37,351 bases of DNA from a virus, in the IMG/VR virus record IMGVR_UViG_3300042879_002662, positions 1 to 37,351 of that record. The stretch is one strand, 5' to 3'. The position numbers and the translations under genes were made by a program. Below the pieces are notes generated by a model. That model was not told where the DNA came from, ran no database searches, and worked only from the letters and a program-made list of their open reading frames with translations. How positions within the stretch are numbered: the first letter of the stretch is position 1; every line of letters begins with the position of its first letter. Shown here piece by piece: positions 16,181 to 22,265 of the stretch.

Positions 16181-16497
16181 TCTTCCGACGCACCCCCACG
16201 CGCCGCGCCCAGATCCCCGGCACCACCCTCGACTATCCCCGCGCCCGCCTCAGCCTCTTTGACAAGCTCGCCTTTTTAGCCTCCCTCCACAAACTCTTGA
16301 CCGAAATCAAAATGAAAAAAGCATCTTGGAAAACCACCCTTGGCGGCATCCTCGCCGCCTCCGGCCCCATCGCCAAAAACATCCTCCCCACCGAATGGGA
16401 CTGGGTAGGTGACGCCCTCATGTCCATCGGAGCCCTTGTCCTCGGCCTCGCCGCCCGCGACAACTCCGTCTCCAGCGCAGCCGCAGGCGTCCAATGA
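16177..16497 (+). CDS. holin, probably with two starts
   Basis: 106 residues from the ATGA-coupled start at 16177. A second in-frame ATG at 16312 gives a 61-residue form, MKKASWKTTLGGILAASG... ending in LGLAARDNSVSSAAAG, which matches the pattern of small phage holins known in many prophages. It has one or two hydrophobic segments. The 45-residue extension is clearly coding by its C-rich third positions and carries several Arg near the start. A long/short pair recalls the antiholin/holin pair of lambda S, but that is inference. Confidence 0.65.
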   Translation: MIFRRTPTRRAQIPGTTLDYPRARLSLFDKLAFLASLHKLLTEIKMKKASWKTTLGGILAASGPIAKNILPTEWDWVGDALMSIGALVLGLAARDNSVSSAAAGVQ

Positions 16498-16919
16498 GCC
16501 TCGCCCTTTACAATCACGCGCTCAAAGACCTCGGCCTCGCCGAAACCCCAGGCACCCGCAGCAACCCGCGCATCAAGGCTGCAATTAAAGCCTCTGCAAC
16601 GTGGCTGAATGATGACGACTCCCAAACGCCCTGGTGCGGCTGCATTCGCGGCCTCTGGGGCCTCGAAACCGCCACCGGCACGCCCCCCTCGCATTTCCGC
16701 GCCGCCAGCTGGGCCAAGTGGGGCAAATCCATCCCCCTCGACCCACTCCTGTGGCAACGCGGCGACACCGTCGTCATGGGCCGCAGCGGCGGCAACCACG
16801 TCGCCCTCTTCAGTCACCTCGGCAAAAACAACCGCGTCTACTGCCTCGGCGGCAACCAAAGCAACGCCGTCACCATCACCAGTTTCTCCCTCTCCGGCAT
16901 CTGGGCCGTAAGACGCTAA
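16494..16919 (+). CDS. endolysin, NlpC/P60-CHAP-like cysteine peptidase (TIGR02594-type)
   Basis: 141 residues, ATGA overlap with the holin gene. The order DSQTPWCGC (catalytic Cys about residue 45), W-rich middle, GDTVVMGRSGGNHVALFSHL (catalytic His about residue 102) and GGNQSNAV at the end is the signature of the TIGR02594-type phage peptidoglycan hydrolases. It would cut peptide stems or cross-links of the cell wall at lysis. No signal peptide, so it needs the holin for release. Last gene of the late operon. Confidence 0.82.
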   Translation: MSLALYNHALKDLGLAETPGTRSNPRIKAAIKASATWLNDDDSQTPWCGCIRGLWGLETATGTPPSHFRAASWAKWGKSIPLDPLLWQRGDTVVMGRSGGNHVALFSHLGKNNRVYCLGGNQSNAVTITSFSLSGIWAVRR

Positions 16920-16922
16920 AAC

Positions 16923-17085
16923 GTGACGCAGGGCGTGACGCGCCTGCCTTTACTGGGCAAGAGTCATCAGTTCGAACCCTGTATCGCGCACCATCTTGGA
17001 TTGACTCTCCCCACGTAAGAGTGGGTGATTGAGGGACACGGGTGGACGGGTTGAGACAGAAAGGGCGTGACGTGGAACGTGACGC
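16923..17085. other. attP: putative attP with flanking GTGACGC pairs
   Basis: The core 16969-16993 looks like the 3' end of a tRNA gene: T-loop TTCGAAC (16971-16977), CCTGT, then ATCGCGC and ACCA (16990-16993). The rest of a tRNA is absent. On the left GTGACGC occurs at 16923 and 16935. On the right GTGACGT occurs at 17067 and GTGACGC at 17079. Each pair is spaced 12 bp, like arm-type integrase sites. The integrase gene follows at once. Confidence 0.72.
16928..16950 (+). terminator. possible terminator after the lysis genes
   Basis: GCAGGGCG (16928-16935) can pair with CGC-G-CCTGC (16939-16947): eight base pairs with one bulge and a TGA loop, followed by a short T run (CTTTA). It overlaps one of the GTGACGC repeats of the att region, so the symmetry may serve integrase binding instead. 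Confidence 0.35.
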
Positions 17086-17099
17086 GGTTAGCGTGGGGG

Positions 17100-18254
17100 A
17101 TGAAGGTGCGAGAACGAATTTATAAAGGGGGACGTGTGGCTTGGCAGCTGGATCTGGGAGTGGTGGATGGGAAACGGGTGCAAAGGGCCTATGAAACGAA
17201 AGAATCGGCGATGACGGCGATGCGGGATGCGCGGGCGGCAAGGCGCAAACATGGAGACCAGGCGGTGATGCTTTCGGCGGGGGAGGTGGCGGAGGTGGTG
17301 AGGCTGAAGGAGGAGCTGGATCGATGCGGGGCGACGCTGGGGGAGGCGGTGCGGTTTTTTCTGGCGACGTCGGGTCGGGTGAAGTTGCAAGCGGATGCGG
17401 TGCTGCTGCCGGAGTTGGTGCGGCGGTTTATTGCATCAAGGACGACGGCGGGGTGCGGTCGGCTTTATACGAACCAGCTGAATGTATCGCTGGGGTCGTT
17501 GGGGCGCATGTATTCGATCCTGCCTGCGTCACAACTGACGCGTGACGCGGTGGAGCGATGGTTGGCCGGCAATGGGTGGGCTGCGAAAACGCGCAACAAT
17601 TACCTGGGCGATGCGCGGGCTCTGTGTGCCTGGTCGGTGGAGCAGGGGTGGATGCTGGTGAATCCGTGCGTGAAGATCGCCAAGGTGAGGGAGATCCGAG
17701 AGGAGATTGAGACGCTAACTCTGGCTCAATGCAAGAGGCTGCTGGATGCGGCCGTGCAGGATCCGGCTGTGTGTGGCTATGTGGTGCTGTCGCTTTTCTG
17801 TGGGATCCGGAGAGCGGAGGTGGGGCGCATGAGTTGGGACGCGGTGGATCTGGAGCACAAGACAGTGATCGTGGCTGAGAAACATGCGAAGGCGACGCGG
17901 GCGCGGTCGCGTCGGGTGGTGGATCTGCATGGGAATGCGATCGCTTGGCTGCGGGCTTGCTATGGGGCCTCTTTGCCGACTGGGAAGATCTGCCAGGGGA
18001 GGTTTGGCGATGTGTGGCTGGCGTTTCGAAAGCCGGTGATCGGCGTGGACGAGTGGCCGCATAATGCGATGCGGCACACGTTCGCTTCGATGCACTATGC
18101 CATGTGGGAAAACGAGGCGAAGCTCCAGGTGCAGATGGGGCACGAGAGCGCCTCGATGCTGCATCGGAATTATCGGGCGATTAAGACGCGCACGGAGGCT
18201 GCGGCTTTTTGGGATCTGCGACCGGATAAGCCAGCGAAAAGGACACCGAAATGA
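17100..18254 (+). CDS. int: tyrosine-type integrase
   Basis: 384 residues from ATG 17100. An in-frame GTG at 17067 is possible but lies inside the GTGACGC repeats. The basic N-terminal part (1-55) would bind arm sites. A SAM-like core-binding domain covers about 100-195 and the catalytic domain 205-370. Catalytic residues visible: R237 in CGIRRAE, K264, R325 in NAMRHTFAS, H348 in MGHES and Y358 in HRNYRAI. The usual His of HxxR is Asn322, with His321 beside it. Integrates the phage at attB, probably in a tRNA gene, with attP directly upstream. Confidence 0.92.
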   Translation: MKVRERIYKGGRVAWQLDLGVVDGKRVQRAYETKESAMTAMRDARAARRKHGDQAVMLSAGEVAEVVRLKEELDRCGATLGEAVRFFLATSGRVKLQADAVLLPELVRRFIASRTTAGCGRLYTNQLNVSLGSLGRMYSILPASQLTRDAVERWLAGNGWAAKTRNNYLGDARALCAWSVEQGWMLVNPCVKIAKVREIREEIETLTLAQCKRLLDAAVQDPAVCGYVVLSLFCGIRRAEVGRMSWDAVDLEHKTVIVAEKHAKATRARSRRVVDLHGNAIAWLRACYGASLPTGKICQGRFGDVWLAFRKPVIGVDEWPHNAMRHTFASMHYAMWENEAKLQVQMGHESASMLHRNYRAIKTRTEAAAFWDLRPDKPAKRTPK

Positions 18255-18331
18255 TGGAAGGATTGCAAATGATCGGCTGCGTGCTGCTGGGTCTGTTGCT
18301 CATGCAATGGGTGAGAAGCTCGCGGCCTTAA
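18251..18331 (+). CDS. 26-residue membrane peptide coupled to integrase
   Basis: Small reading frame seen directly in the sequence. ATG 18251 overlaps the integrase stop (ATGA). The product is nearly one hydrophobic helix (QMIGCVLLGLLLMQWV) with a basic C-terminus (RSSRP). It fits the overlap style of this phage and lies in the otherwise empty gap between the convergent genes. Function unknown, and it may also be chance. Confidence 0.4.
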   Translation: MMEGLQMIGCVLLGLLLMQWVRSSRP

Positions 18332-18342
18332 AACGCACGGCG

Positions 18343-18690
18343 TCACTTGTGCCGGAAAGCGGCGACTTCGCTCTGGATCTCGTAGACCACGAGCGAGAAG
18401 TTGGTGCCGTGTTTGGCTTTGGCTTTGGTGATGATCTGGATGATCACACTGGAGGGCACTCCGTGCGCTCCGAGGGCTTGGTAGTGCGAGAGCACATCGT
18501 AGGCGTTGAATTGGGAGTCCATCTCATAGACCTGCAAGCTGAGATCCGTGGGATGTTTGGCCACTGCATTTTCTTTGACGGCGGCGATGACGGCTGGAGG
18601 CATCGGGAGCGATGGCTGCAACGCGTTTGCAGGGCAGGCCATGAGAATGAGGAATCCGAACCCGAAACAAAGAAGAGAGGAAGCGTGCAT
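18343..18690 (-). CDS. exported protein with two ~30-residue repeats, lysogeny-linked accessory gene
   Basis: 115 residues. I chose the start at 18690 because it begins a Sec signal peptide (hydrophobic residues 5-19, ending ANA at 21-23, cleavage before L24). The mature protein holds two similar units, about residues 34-64 and 82-112. Each contains AKHxT(D/N)xSLxVYE followed by a helix with Ser and Ala (YEMDSQFNAY, YEIQSEVAAF). It is on the minus strand 38 nt downstream of the RHH regulator and so probably expressed in the lysogen. Candidate lysogenic-conversion or superinfection-exclusion factor acting in the envelope. No family assigned with certainty. Confidence 0.7.
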   Translation of the reverse strand: MHASSLLCFGFGFLILMACPANALQPSLPMPPAVIAAVKENAVAKHPTDLSLQVYEMDSQFNAYDVLSHYQALGAHGVPSSVIIQIITKAKAKHGTNFSLVVYEIQSEVAAFRHK

Positions 18691-18728
18691 GCGTGGAGTT
18701 AACAGGGTAGGCAGGTCGAGGTCAATGA

Positions 18729-19073
18729 TCAAATCACGGGTGCCTTCGTGATGGGCTCAAGGATGTGGGCCTTGCGCATGACGAGGTAGGTGGGCAAGGG
18801 CGCGGCTGCGTTGCGGACATCGATGCTGCCTTTGCGCTTGCCACCGAAGGAACCTTTTTCAGAGAGAAGGGCGATGTCGTCCTTTTGGTGGGCGCGATCC
18901 ACAATGGCTGCGGCGATGTCGTAGTTGCATCGCTTGAGATCCTCAAGGCCGATGCGCATGGCGAGCTTCATGACGTCCTGTTTGCTGAGATGGACCAGGG
19001 CAGCCACCTTTTCAATTTTTTCGGCGAGGTCGTTTGGGATCGCAATGGGGGTGGGTTTGGAAGAGGCGCTCAT
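18729..19073 (-). CDS. RHH (MetJ/Arc-type) DNA-binding regulator, putative lysogeny repressor
   Basis: 114 residues. Residues 7-47 (PIAIPNDLAEKIEKVAALVH, then LSKQDVMKLAMRIGLEDL) fit a ribbon-helix-helix fold: one beta-strand then two helices. It is clearly related to the divergent protein at 19150 (shared LSKQDVM and IPNDLAEKIE / MPAELEARIE). The C-terminal 60 residues are extra and may bind an inducer or partner. It is transcribed away from the early operon, with the exported protein gene behind it. The place beside integrase and opposite the early operon is that of a phage repressor. RHH proteins in this role are uncommon. Confidence 0.7.
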   Translation of the reverse strand: MSASSKPTPIAIPNDLAEKIEKVAALVHLSKQDVMKLAMRIGLEDLKRCNYDIAAAIVDRAHQKDDIALLSEKGSFGGKRKGSIDVRNAAAPLPTYLVMRKAHILEPITKAPVI

Positions 19074-19079
19074 GAACTA

Positions 19080-19149
19080 AAATGCACCTGATATAAATTT
19101 CTTCAAGTTTGTTGTTGCAATGATATAAGATTCTTATATCATCCCAATC
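19080..19149. promoter_or_regulatory. divergent promoter-operator of the two RHH genes
   Basis: The AT-rich gap holds a perfect 10-bp inverted repeat, ATGATATAAG (19120-19129) - ATT - CTTATATCAT (19133-19142), and a further direct half-site TGATATAA (19089-19096). The palindrome TTGCAA (19115-19120) can be the -35 for both directions. Rightward: -10 TATCAT at 19137-19142 with 16-bp spacing. Leftward: -10 TTTATA 17 bp away on the other strand. Binding by either RHH protein would block both promoters. Confidence 0.75.
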
Positions 19150-19332
19150 ATGAGCGACAAGAAAAAGCCAAACACGAAGAGACCGGTGCCCATCTCCATG
19201 CCTGCTGAATTGGAGGCCCGCATCGAGACCACCTCCACCCTCGTCAAGCTGAGCAAGCAAGACGTCATGCGCCTCAGCATGGAGCGCGGCATCGACGTGC
19301 TCATCGCGCAGCTCACTGGCACTGCAGCCTGA
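19150..19332 (+). CDS. RHH (MetJ/Arc-type) DNA-binding regulator, putative Cro-like partner
   Basis: 60 residues, basic start (DKKKPNTKRP), then strand PVPISMP and two helices (AELEARIETTSTLVK, SKQDVMRLSMERGIDVL), the whole being a minimal RHH domain. It is a paralogue of the minus-strand protein at 18729 without its C-terminal extension. First gene of the early operon, 8 nt after the operator palindrome. By analogy with CI/Cro pairs it could repress the opposite gene and its own promoter. Confidence 0.72.
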   Translation: MSDKKKPNTKRPVPISMPAELEARIETTSTLVKLSKQDVMRLSMERGIDVLIAQLTGTAA

Positions 19333-19365
19333 CCCTTTCCCGAAAACAACCAAACCCAAAAAGCG

Positions 19366-19671
19366 ATGACGATGAATACAACGACCAGAAGAGCAACAGG
19401 GACCACACGTGCAGCCGTTGGGTTGTGTGGCGAACAGATGAGAGTGGGGGCTGCGAGTGCATACCAATCGCGGGATGCGGAGGTGCTGGCAGCGGGCACC
19501 TTCGCCGCTCGTGGCGTGGTGTCGGTGCAATGCACCCAGCGCACGCGTGACACGCTGCGCCGTGCGGGCCTGAGCCGCTGTGTGATGTTTGCGCGTTATG
19601 AGGTGCGCGTGGTGCGGGATCGGTTCAATCGGCTCCAGCTGGCCCCAACGAAGGGAGGGAGCGAGTCATGA
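19366..19671 (+). CDS. unknown early protein
   Basis: 101 residues, basic (many Arg and Thr), no recognisable motif. A second ATG at 19372 is possible. The leader (19333-19365) is A/C-rich with CAACCAAACCC and no Shine-Dalgarno, like that of 23108. The following gene starts in an ATGA overlap after a GGGAGGGAG sequence. Early-operon small genes at this place in other phages often counter host defences or redirect host enzymes. Nothing here proves that. Confidence 0.5.
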   Translation: MTMNTTTRRATGTTRAAVGLCGEQMRVGAASAYQSRDAEVLAAGTFAARGVVSVQCTQRTRDTLRRAGLSRCVMFARYEVRVVRDRFNRLQLAPTKGGSES

Positions 19672-19871
19672 TCTCTTTTAAGGTCGAGAGTGATTTTTTC
19701 AAGGCGCAGCTGATGTCGGCGGCGCTGGTGGCGAGCCCTGATCTGGCTCTGCGGTATGAGGCCGAGGTGGAGCTGGAGCGCCTCCGCGAACTGCGGATGC
19801 GGCTGCGGGCGCAGGGGCTGAGCGGCCTGAAGGCCGAACTACGAACAAGGAAAGGAGACGCGAGACCATGA
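19668..19871 (+). CDS. unknown small early protein (coiled coil)
   Basis: 67 residues. The Shine-Dalgarno-like GGGAGGGAG upstream and an ATGA overlap decide the start. One long amphipathic, charged helix dominates (LRYEAEVELERLRELRMRLR, residues 27-46). No known family. Confidence 0.55.
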   Translation: MISFKVESDFFKAQLMSAALVASPDLALRYEAEVELERLRELRMRLRAQGLSGLKAELRTRKGDARP

Positions 19872-20053
19872 GCTGGAGAGCCAAGATTTTTGATGCGGTG
19901 TCGGGTCGCTTTTTGGCGGCGGTGACGGTGGCGGCGGAGTCGATGGCGCAGGCGGAGCGGGTGGCGATCAGTCGCGCCTGCTTGGCGCTGCGGGGAGATC
20001 CCAGCCGGATGGACGTGCGGCACTTGCACCAGGTGACGGGAGGTGCCCGATGA
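19868..20053 (+). CDS. unknown small early protein
   Basis: 61 residues, strong Shine-Dalgarno (AAGGAAAGGAGA) and ATGA overlaps on both sides. Predicted strand (KIFDAVSGRFLAAVTVAAES) followed by a helix (MAQAERVAISRACLALRG). The next gene has a similar strand-plus-helix plan (VSISVLPDRRQGFEVEATSS, then MEALREVLG), so the two might be related. Confidence 0.55.
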   Translation: MSWRAKIFDAVSGRFLAAVTVAAESMAQAERVAISRACLALRGDPSRMDVRHLHQVTGGAR

Positions 20054-20235
20054 ATTTTGCGGTATCGATCAGTGTGCTGCCGGATCGGCGGCAGGGTTTT
20101 GAGGTGGAGGCGACGTCCTCGATGGAGGCTCTGCGCGAGGTGCTGGGGCGGGAAATGGTGGCGACTGCGCTGGCCCGAAAGGGTGAGGCTGGGCTGATCA
20201 TCAGTGTGCTGAAGAAGAAGGAGGCAGGCCAATGA
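20050..20235 (+). CDS. unknown small early protein
   Basis: 61 residues, ATGA overlaps on both sides. Beta-strand start (NFAVSISVLP) and a central helix, C-terminus Lys-rich. Its end carries AAGGAGG, the Shine-Dalgarno of the next gene. No family recognised. Confidence 0.55.
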   Translation: MNFAVSISVLPDRRQGFEVEATSSMEALREVLGREMVATALARKGEAGLIISVLKKKEAGQ

Positions 20236-20435
20236 GCGAGGACTTTCTGCTGACTTGGGACGATCTGGCGACGCGTTGGCGGATCGAGGGTCCGACGCCT
20301 GGGGCGAGGATGAAGACGGTGCGCAGACGGGCACGGGATCTGGGGGTGAAGCCCTTCACGCCACCGCGCACACGGCCTGCGCTGATCCGCCCTGCGGATG
20401 TGCTGAGAGCGGAAGAGAGGGGGGCGCGGAAATGA
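20232..20435 (+). CDS. excisionase-like / MerR-type small DNA-binding protein
   Basis: 67 residues with strong AAGGAGG upstream. LTWDDLATRWRIEG (residues 7-20) looks like the first helices of a winged helix-turn-helix of the excisionase/MerR class. It is followed by a basic segment RMKTVRRRARDLG and a C-terminal LIRPADVLRAEERG that would bind the minor groove or end the wing. A small winged-helix protein in the early operon of an integrase phage could be the excisionase. Alternatively it is a transcription regulator. Confidence 0.55.
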   Translation: MSEDFLLTWDDLATRWRIEGPTPGARMKTVRRRARDLGVKPFTPPRTRPALIRPADVLRAEERGARK

Positions 20436-21058
20436 GTGAGGAGATGGCAACGGTGGATGCGTTGGTGGCGTCGTGTGCGGGCCTCTTGGTGTCTTTGGCG
20501 CGGCGTTACTGGCGGGCGGAGTCGGGCATCACGCTGGATGAAATGATGCACGAGGCGCGGGTGTCGGTGTGGAGATCGGCGGTGCGGTGGCAGTCGTTTG
20601 AGGAGCGCACGGGCAAGTTTTCGAGCTATGCGTGGAATCGAATCCGGCATGATCTGTATCAATTCTGCTGCGACATGTCGCAGACGATTCGGGTGCCACG
20701 TCAGGCGACGCACGAGCGGAGACGCGAGATGCTGGTGCCCACGGTGAGTCTCGATGAGGTGCTGCGCGATGGGGACTCGACGCGCTACGATTTTATCCAG
20801 GCGACTGAGGAGCCGGGTGTGTATAGCGAGGATGAGGTGGAGTGGGTGCCCGATGTGATGGCGACGCTGCCGGAGCGGGAGCGGTGGGTGCTGAGGGAGC
20901 GTTTTCTCAATGAGCGCACGCATCAGAGTCTGGCCACGGAGCTGGGCATCACGCGTGAGGGTGTGAGGCAGCGCGAGCTGCTGGCCCTGCGGAAGCTGAG
21001 GAAACGGTTGGAGGCTCAGCGCAGCCTGGCTGCCACAGGAATGGGGGTGGCAGCATGA
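20432..21058 (+). CDS. phage-encoded sigma-70-family factor
   Basis: 208 residues, ATGA overlap start. Region 2: LDEMMHEARVSVWRSAVRW and FEERTGKFSSYAWNRIRHDL (residues 35-75), which contact core polymerase and the -10 element. An IRVPR segment at 86-90 is typical of the start of region 3. Region 4: LPERERWVLRERFL and LGITREGVRQRELLALRKLR (residues 146-190), with the VRQ motif of RpoD-like factors, not ECF type. A sigma factor inside the early operon would redirect host RNA polymerase to phage promoters, most likely the late genes. The TTGACAC elements before late genes are candidate targets. Confidence 0.85.
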   Translation: MSEEMATVDALVASCAGLLVSLARRYWRAESGITLDEMMHEARVSVWRSAVRWQSFEERTGKFSSYAWNRIRHDLYQFCCDMSQTIRVPRQATHERRREMLVPTVSLDEVLRDGDSTRYDFIQATEEPGVYSEDEVEWVPDVMATLPERERWVLRERFLNERTHQSLATELGITREGVRQRELLALRKLRKRLEAQRSLAATGMGVAA

Positions 21059-21255
21059 GTGCGAGCCCCTACGGACGCCATGATGTGCATGTGCACGGTG
21101 GAATGCCCTCGGGTCGTGTGACGAACCCGAAGCGAGTCGCGGAGATCGAGCGGGACTCGGCGGAGCTGGTGCGGCTCCAGCAGGAGGCGCGGGCGAGACT
21201 GCTTGGTCCTGAGTATTCATTGCAACAACCGACAAAGGAGGAGGAGACACGATGA
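21055..21255 (+). CDS. unknown small early protein
   Basis: 66 residues, ATGA overlap with the sigma factor gene. His/Gly-rich start (YGRHDVHVHGGMPSGR), then a charged helix (KRVAEIERDSAELVRLQQEA). No family recognised. Its end holds AAAGGAGGAGGAG, the Shine-Dalgarno of the next gene. Translational coupling to the sigma factor suggests a linked role, for instance an anti-sigma or co-activator, but this is only position-based. Confidence 0.5.
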   Translation: MSASPYGRHDVHVHGGMPSGRVTNPKRVAEIERDSAELVRLQQEARARLLGPEYSLQQPTKEEETR

Positions 21256-21494
21256 TCGCTGACTTGGAGGCACTGGAGAATCGACAGGCGTCCGCGCATG
21301 AGTGGTGGGTTTTTTCCACGGCGCTGAAGCAGCGGTGGCTGATGCTTTGCTGCGAGAAGACGGGGCAAACGGGATCGGTGCGTGATCCGTCGACGGAGGA
21401 GTGGGCCGATGCTTTCACGGCTCCGAGTGCGCCTTACCGCTGGCACCAGGATGCCCGCGTGCACATTGACCCTGAACTGGAGGAGAGACCATGA
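21252..21494 (+). CDS. unknown small early protein
   Basis: 80 residues with a very strong Shine-Dalgarno. Trp-rich N-terminal half (HEWWVFSTALKQRWLMLCCE) and acidic C-terminus. No motif known to me. Overlaps both neighbours by ATGA. Confidence 0.5.
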   Translation: MIADLEALENRQASAHEWWVFSTALKQRWLMLCCEKTGQTGSVRDPSTEEWADAFTAPSAPYRWHQDARVHIDPELEERP

Positions 21495-21988
21495 TCCGAA
21501 TTTTGATTGAGGATGGTTTTGAGGTGATCGTGGATGCGGTGGTCGATGTGCCGAAGCGCAGAGTGGTGTCGCTTCTGGTGGAGACGTCGCACCCGCTGCG
21601 GAGCATTTATCTGGCGGAAAGTATGCTGGCTTTGGAGCTGGAGACCTACATGGCGGATCGGGCGAGTGGCACACCGTTGCCGAGCCGTGAACAACAAACG
21701 CAGCAACTGACGCCGGAGATGATGGCGCGGGCCATGGGACTTCTGCCGTGCAAGGCGGAATGGGACACGGCCTGCGAGATGTGCGATGAGGCGAGCCTGG
21801 ACTGGATGAGATCCAAGGGACAGGTGCTGAGTGGGTGGTGCAATGCTTGCCTGCCCACGGCCTATGACGACCACCTGATTGAGCAGGCTGAGATGGATCG
21901 CCTGGTGGAGGCGGATGACGGGCTGAAGCCCGAACTACGAGCAGGGACAAGACCGGATGCGCCGTCGTGCGAGGGAGGGTGCGAGTAG
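21491..21988 (+). CDS. zinc-ribbon-type early protein
   Basis: 165 residues, Shine-Dalgarno GGAGGAGAG upstream. A beta-rich start (residues 1-32) is followed by a helix. Then comes a four-cysteine site, C95xxC98 and C117xxC120 (CEMC and CNAC), spaced 18 residues like a zinc ribbon or treble clef. Could bind nucleic acid or a host protein. No family assigned. Confidence 0.55.
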   Translation: MIRILIEDGFEVIVDAVVDVPKRRVVSLLVETSHPLRSIYLAESMLALELETYMADRASGTPLPSREQQTQQLTPEMMARAMGLLPCKAEWDTACEMCDEASLDWMRSKGQVLSGWCNACLPTAYDDHLIEQAEMDRLVEADDGLKPELRAGTRPDAPSCEGGCE

Positions 21989-21989
21989 C

Positions 21990-22265
21990 ATGAGCATCAT
22001 CTCACTTATAGCGGAGGCCGACGCTTGCAGGGCGGATTTGATCGAGATCTCGCGGGAGATGCTGGACATTTCGAGTCGGTTGAGATCTTTGGCGACGGGG
22101 CAGGATTTGCCCGAGGAGGACGCGATCGATGACCTCAAGATCAAGGGCACGCTCGTGAAGATGTCCGACAGCCTGGGGCAGATGCGGAGGCTGAGACTGG
22201 CGACGCGGCTCAACCGGAATGCGGGGCTGAAGGCTCGGGTGGAAATGGAGGCGTCAAGAGCATGA
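21990..22265 (+). CDS. helical coiled-coil early protein
   Basis: 91 residues. The start at 21990 is chosen because GAGGGAGGG lies upstream and the previous gene ends 1 nt before. Almost entirely helical (ADACRADLIEISREMLDISS, then LVKMSDSLGQMRRLRLATRL), probably an oligomer. Overlaps the next gene by ATGA. Function unknown. Confidence 0.5.
   Translation: MSIISLIAEADACRADLIEISREMLDISSRLRSLATGQDLPEEDAIDDLKIKGTLVKMSDSLGQMRRLRLATRLNRNAGLKARVEMEASRA

Noticed and set aside
16961-16993. tRNA gene
   Set aside because: Only the T-loop and acceptor 3' side are present; no anticodon or D arm upstream, and the T-stem does not pair. Best read as an attP core.
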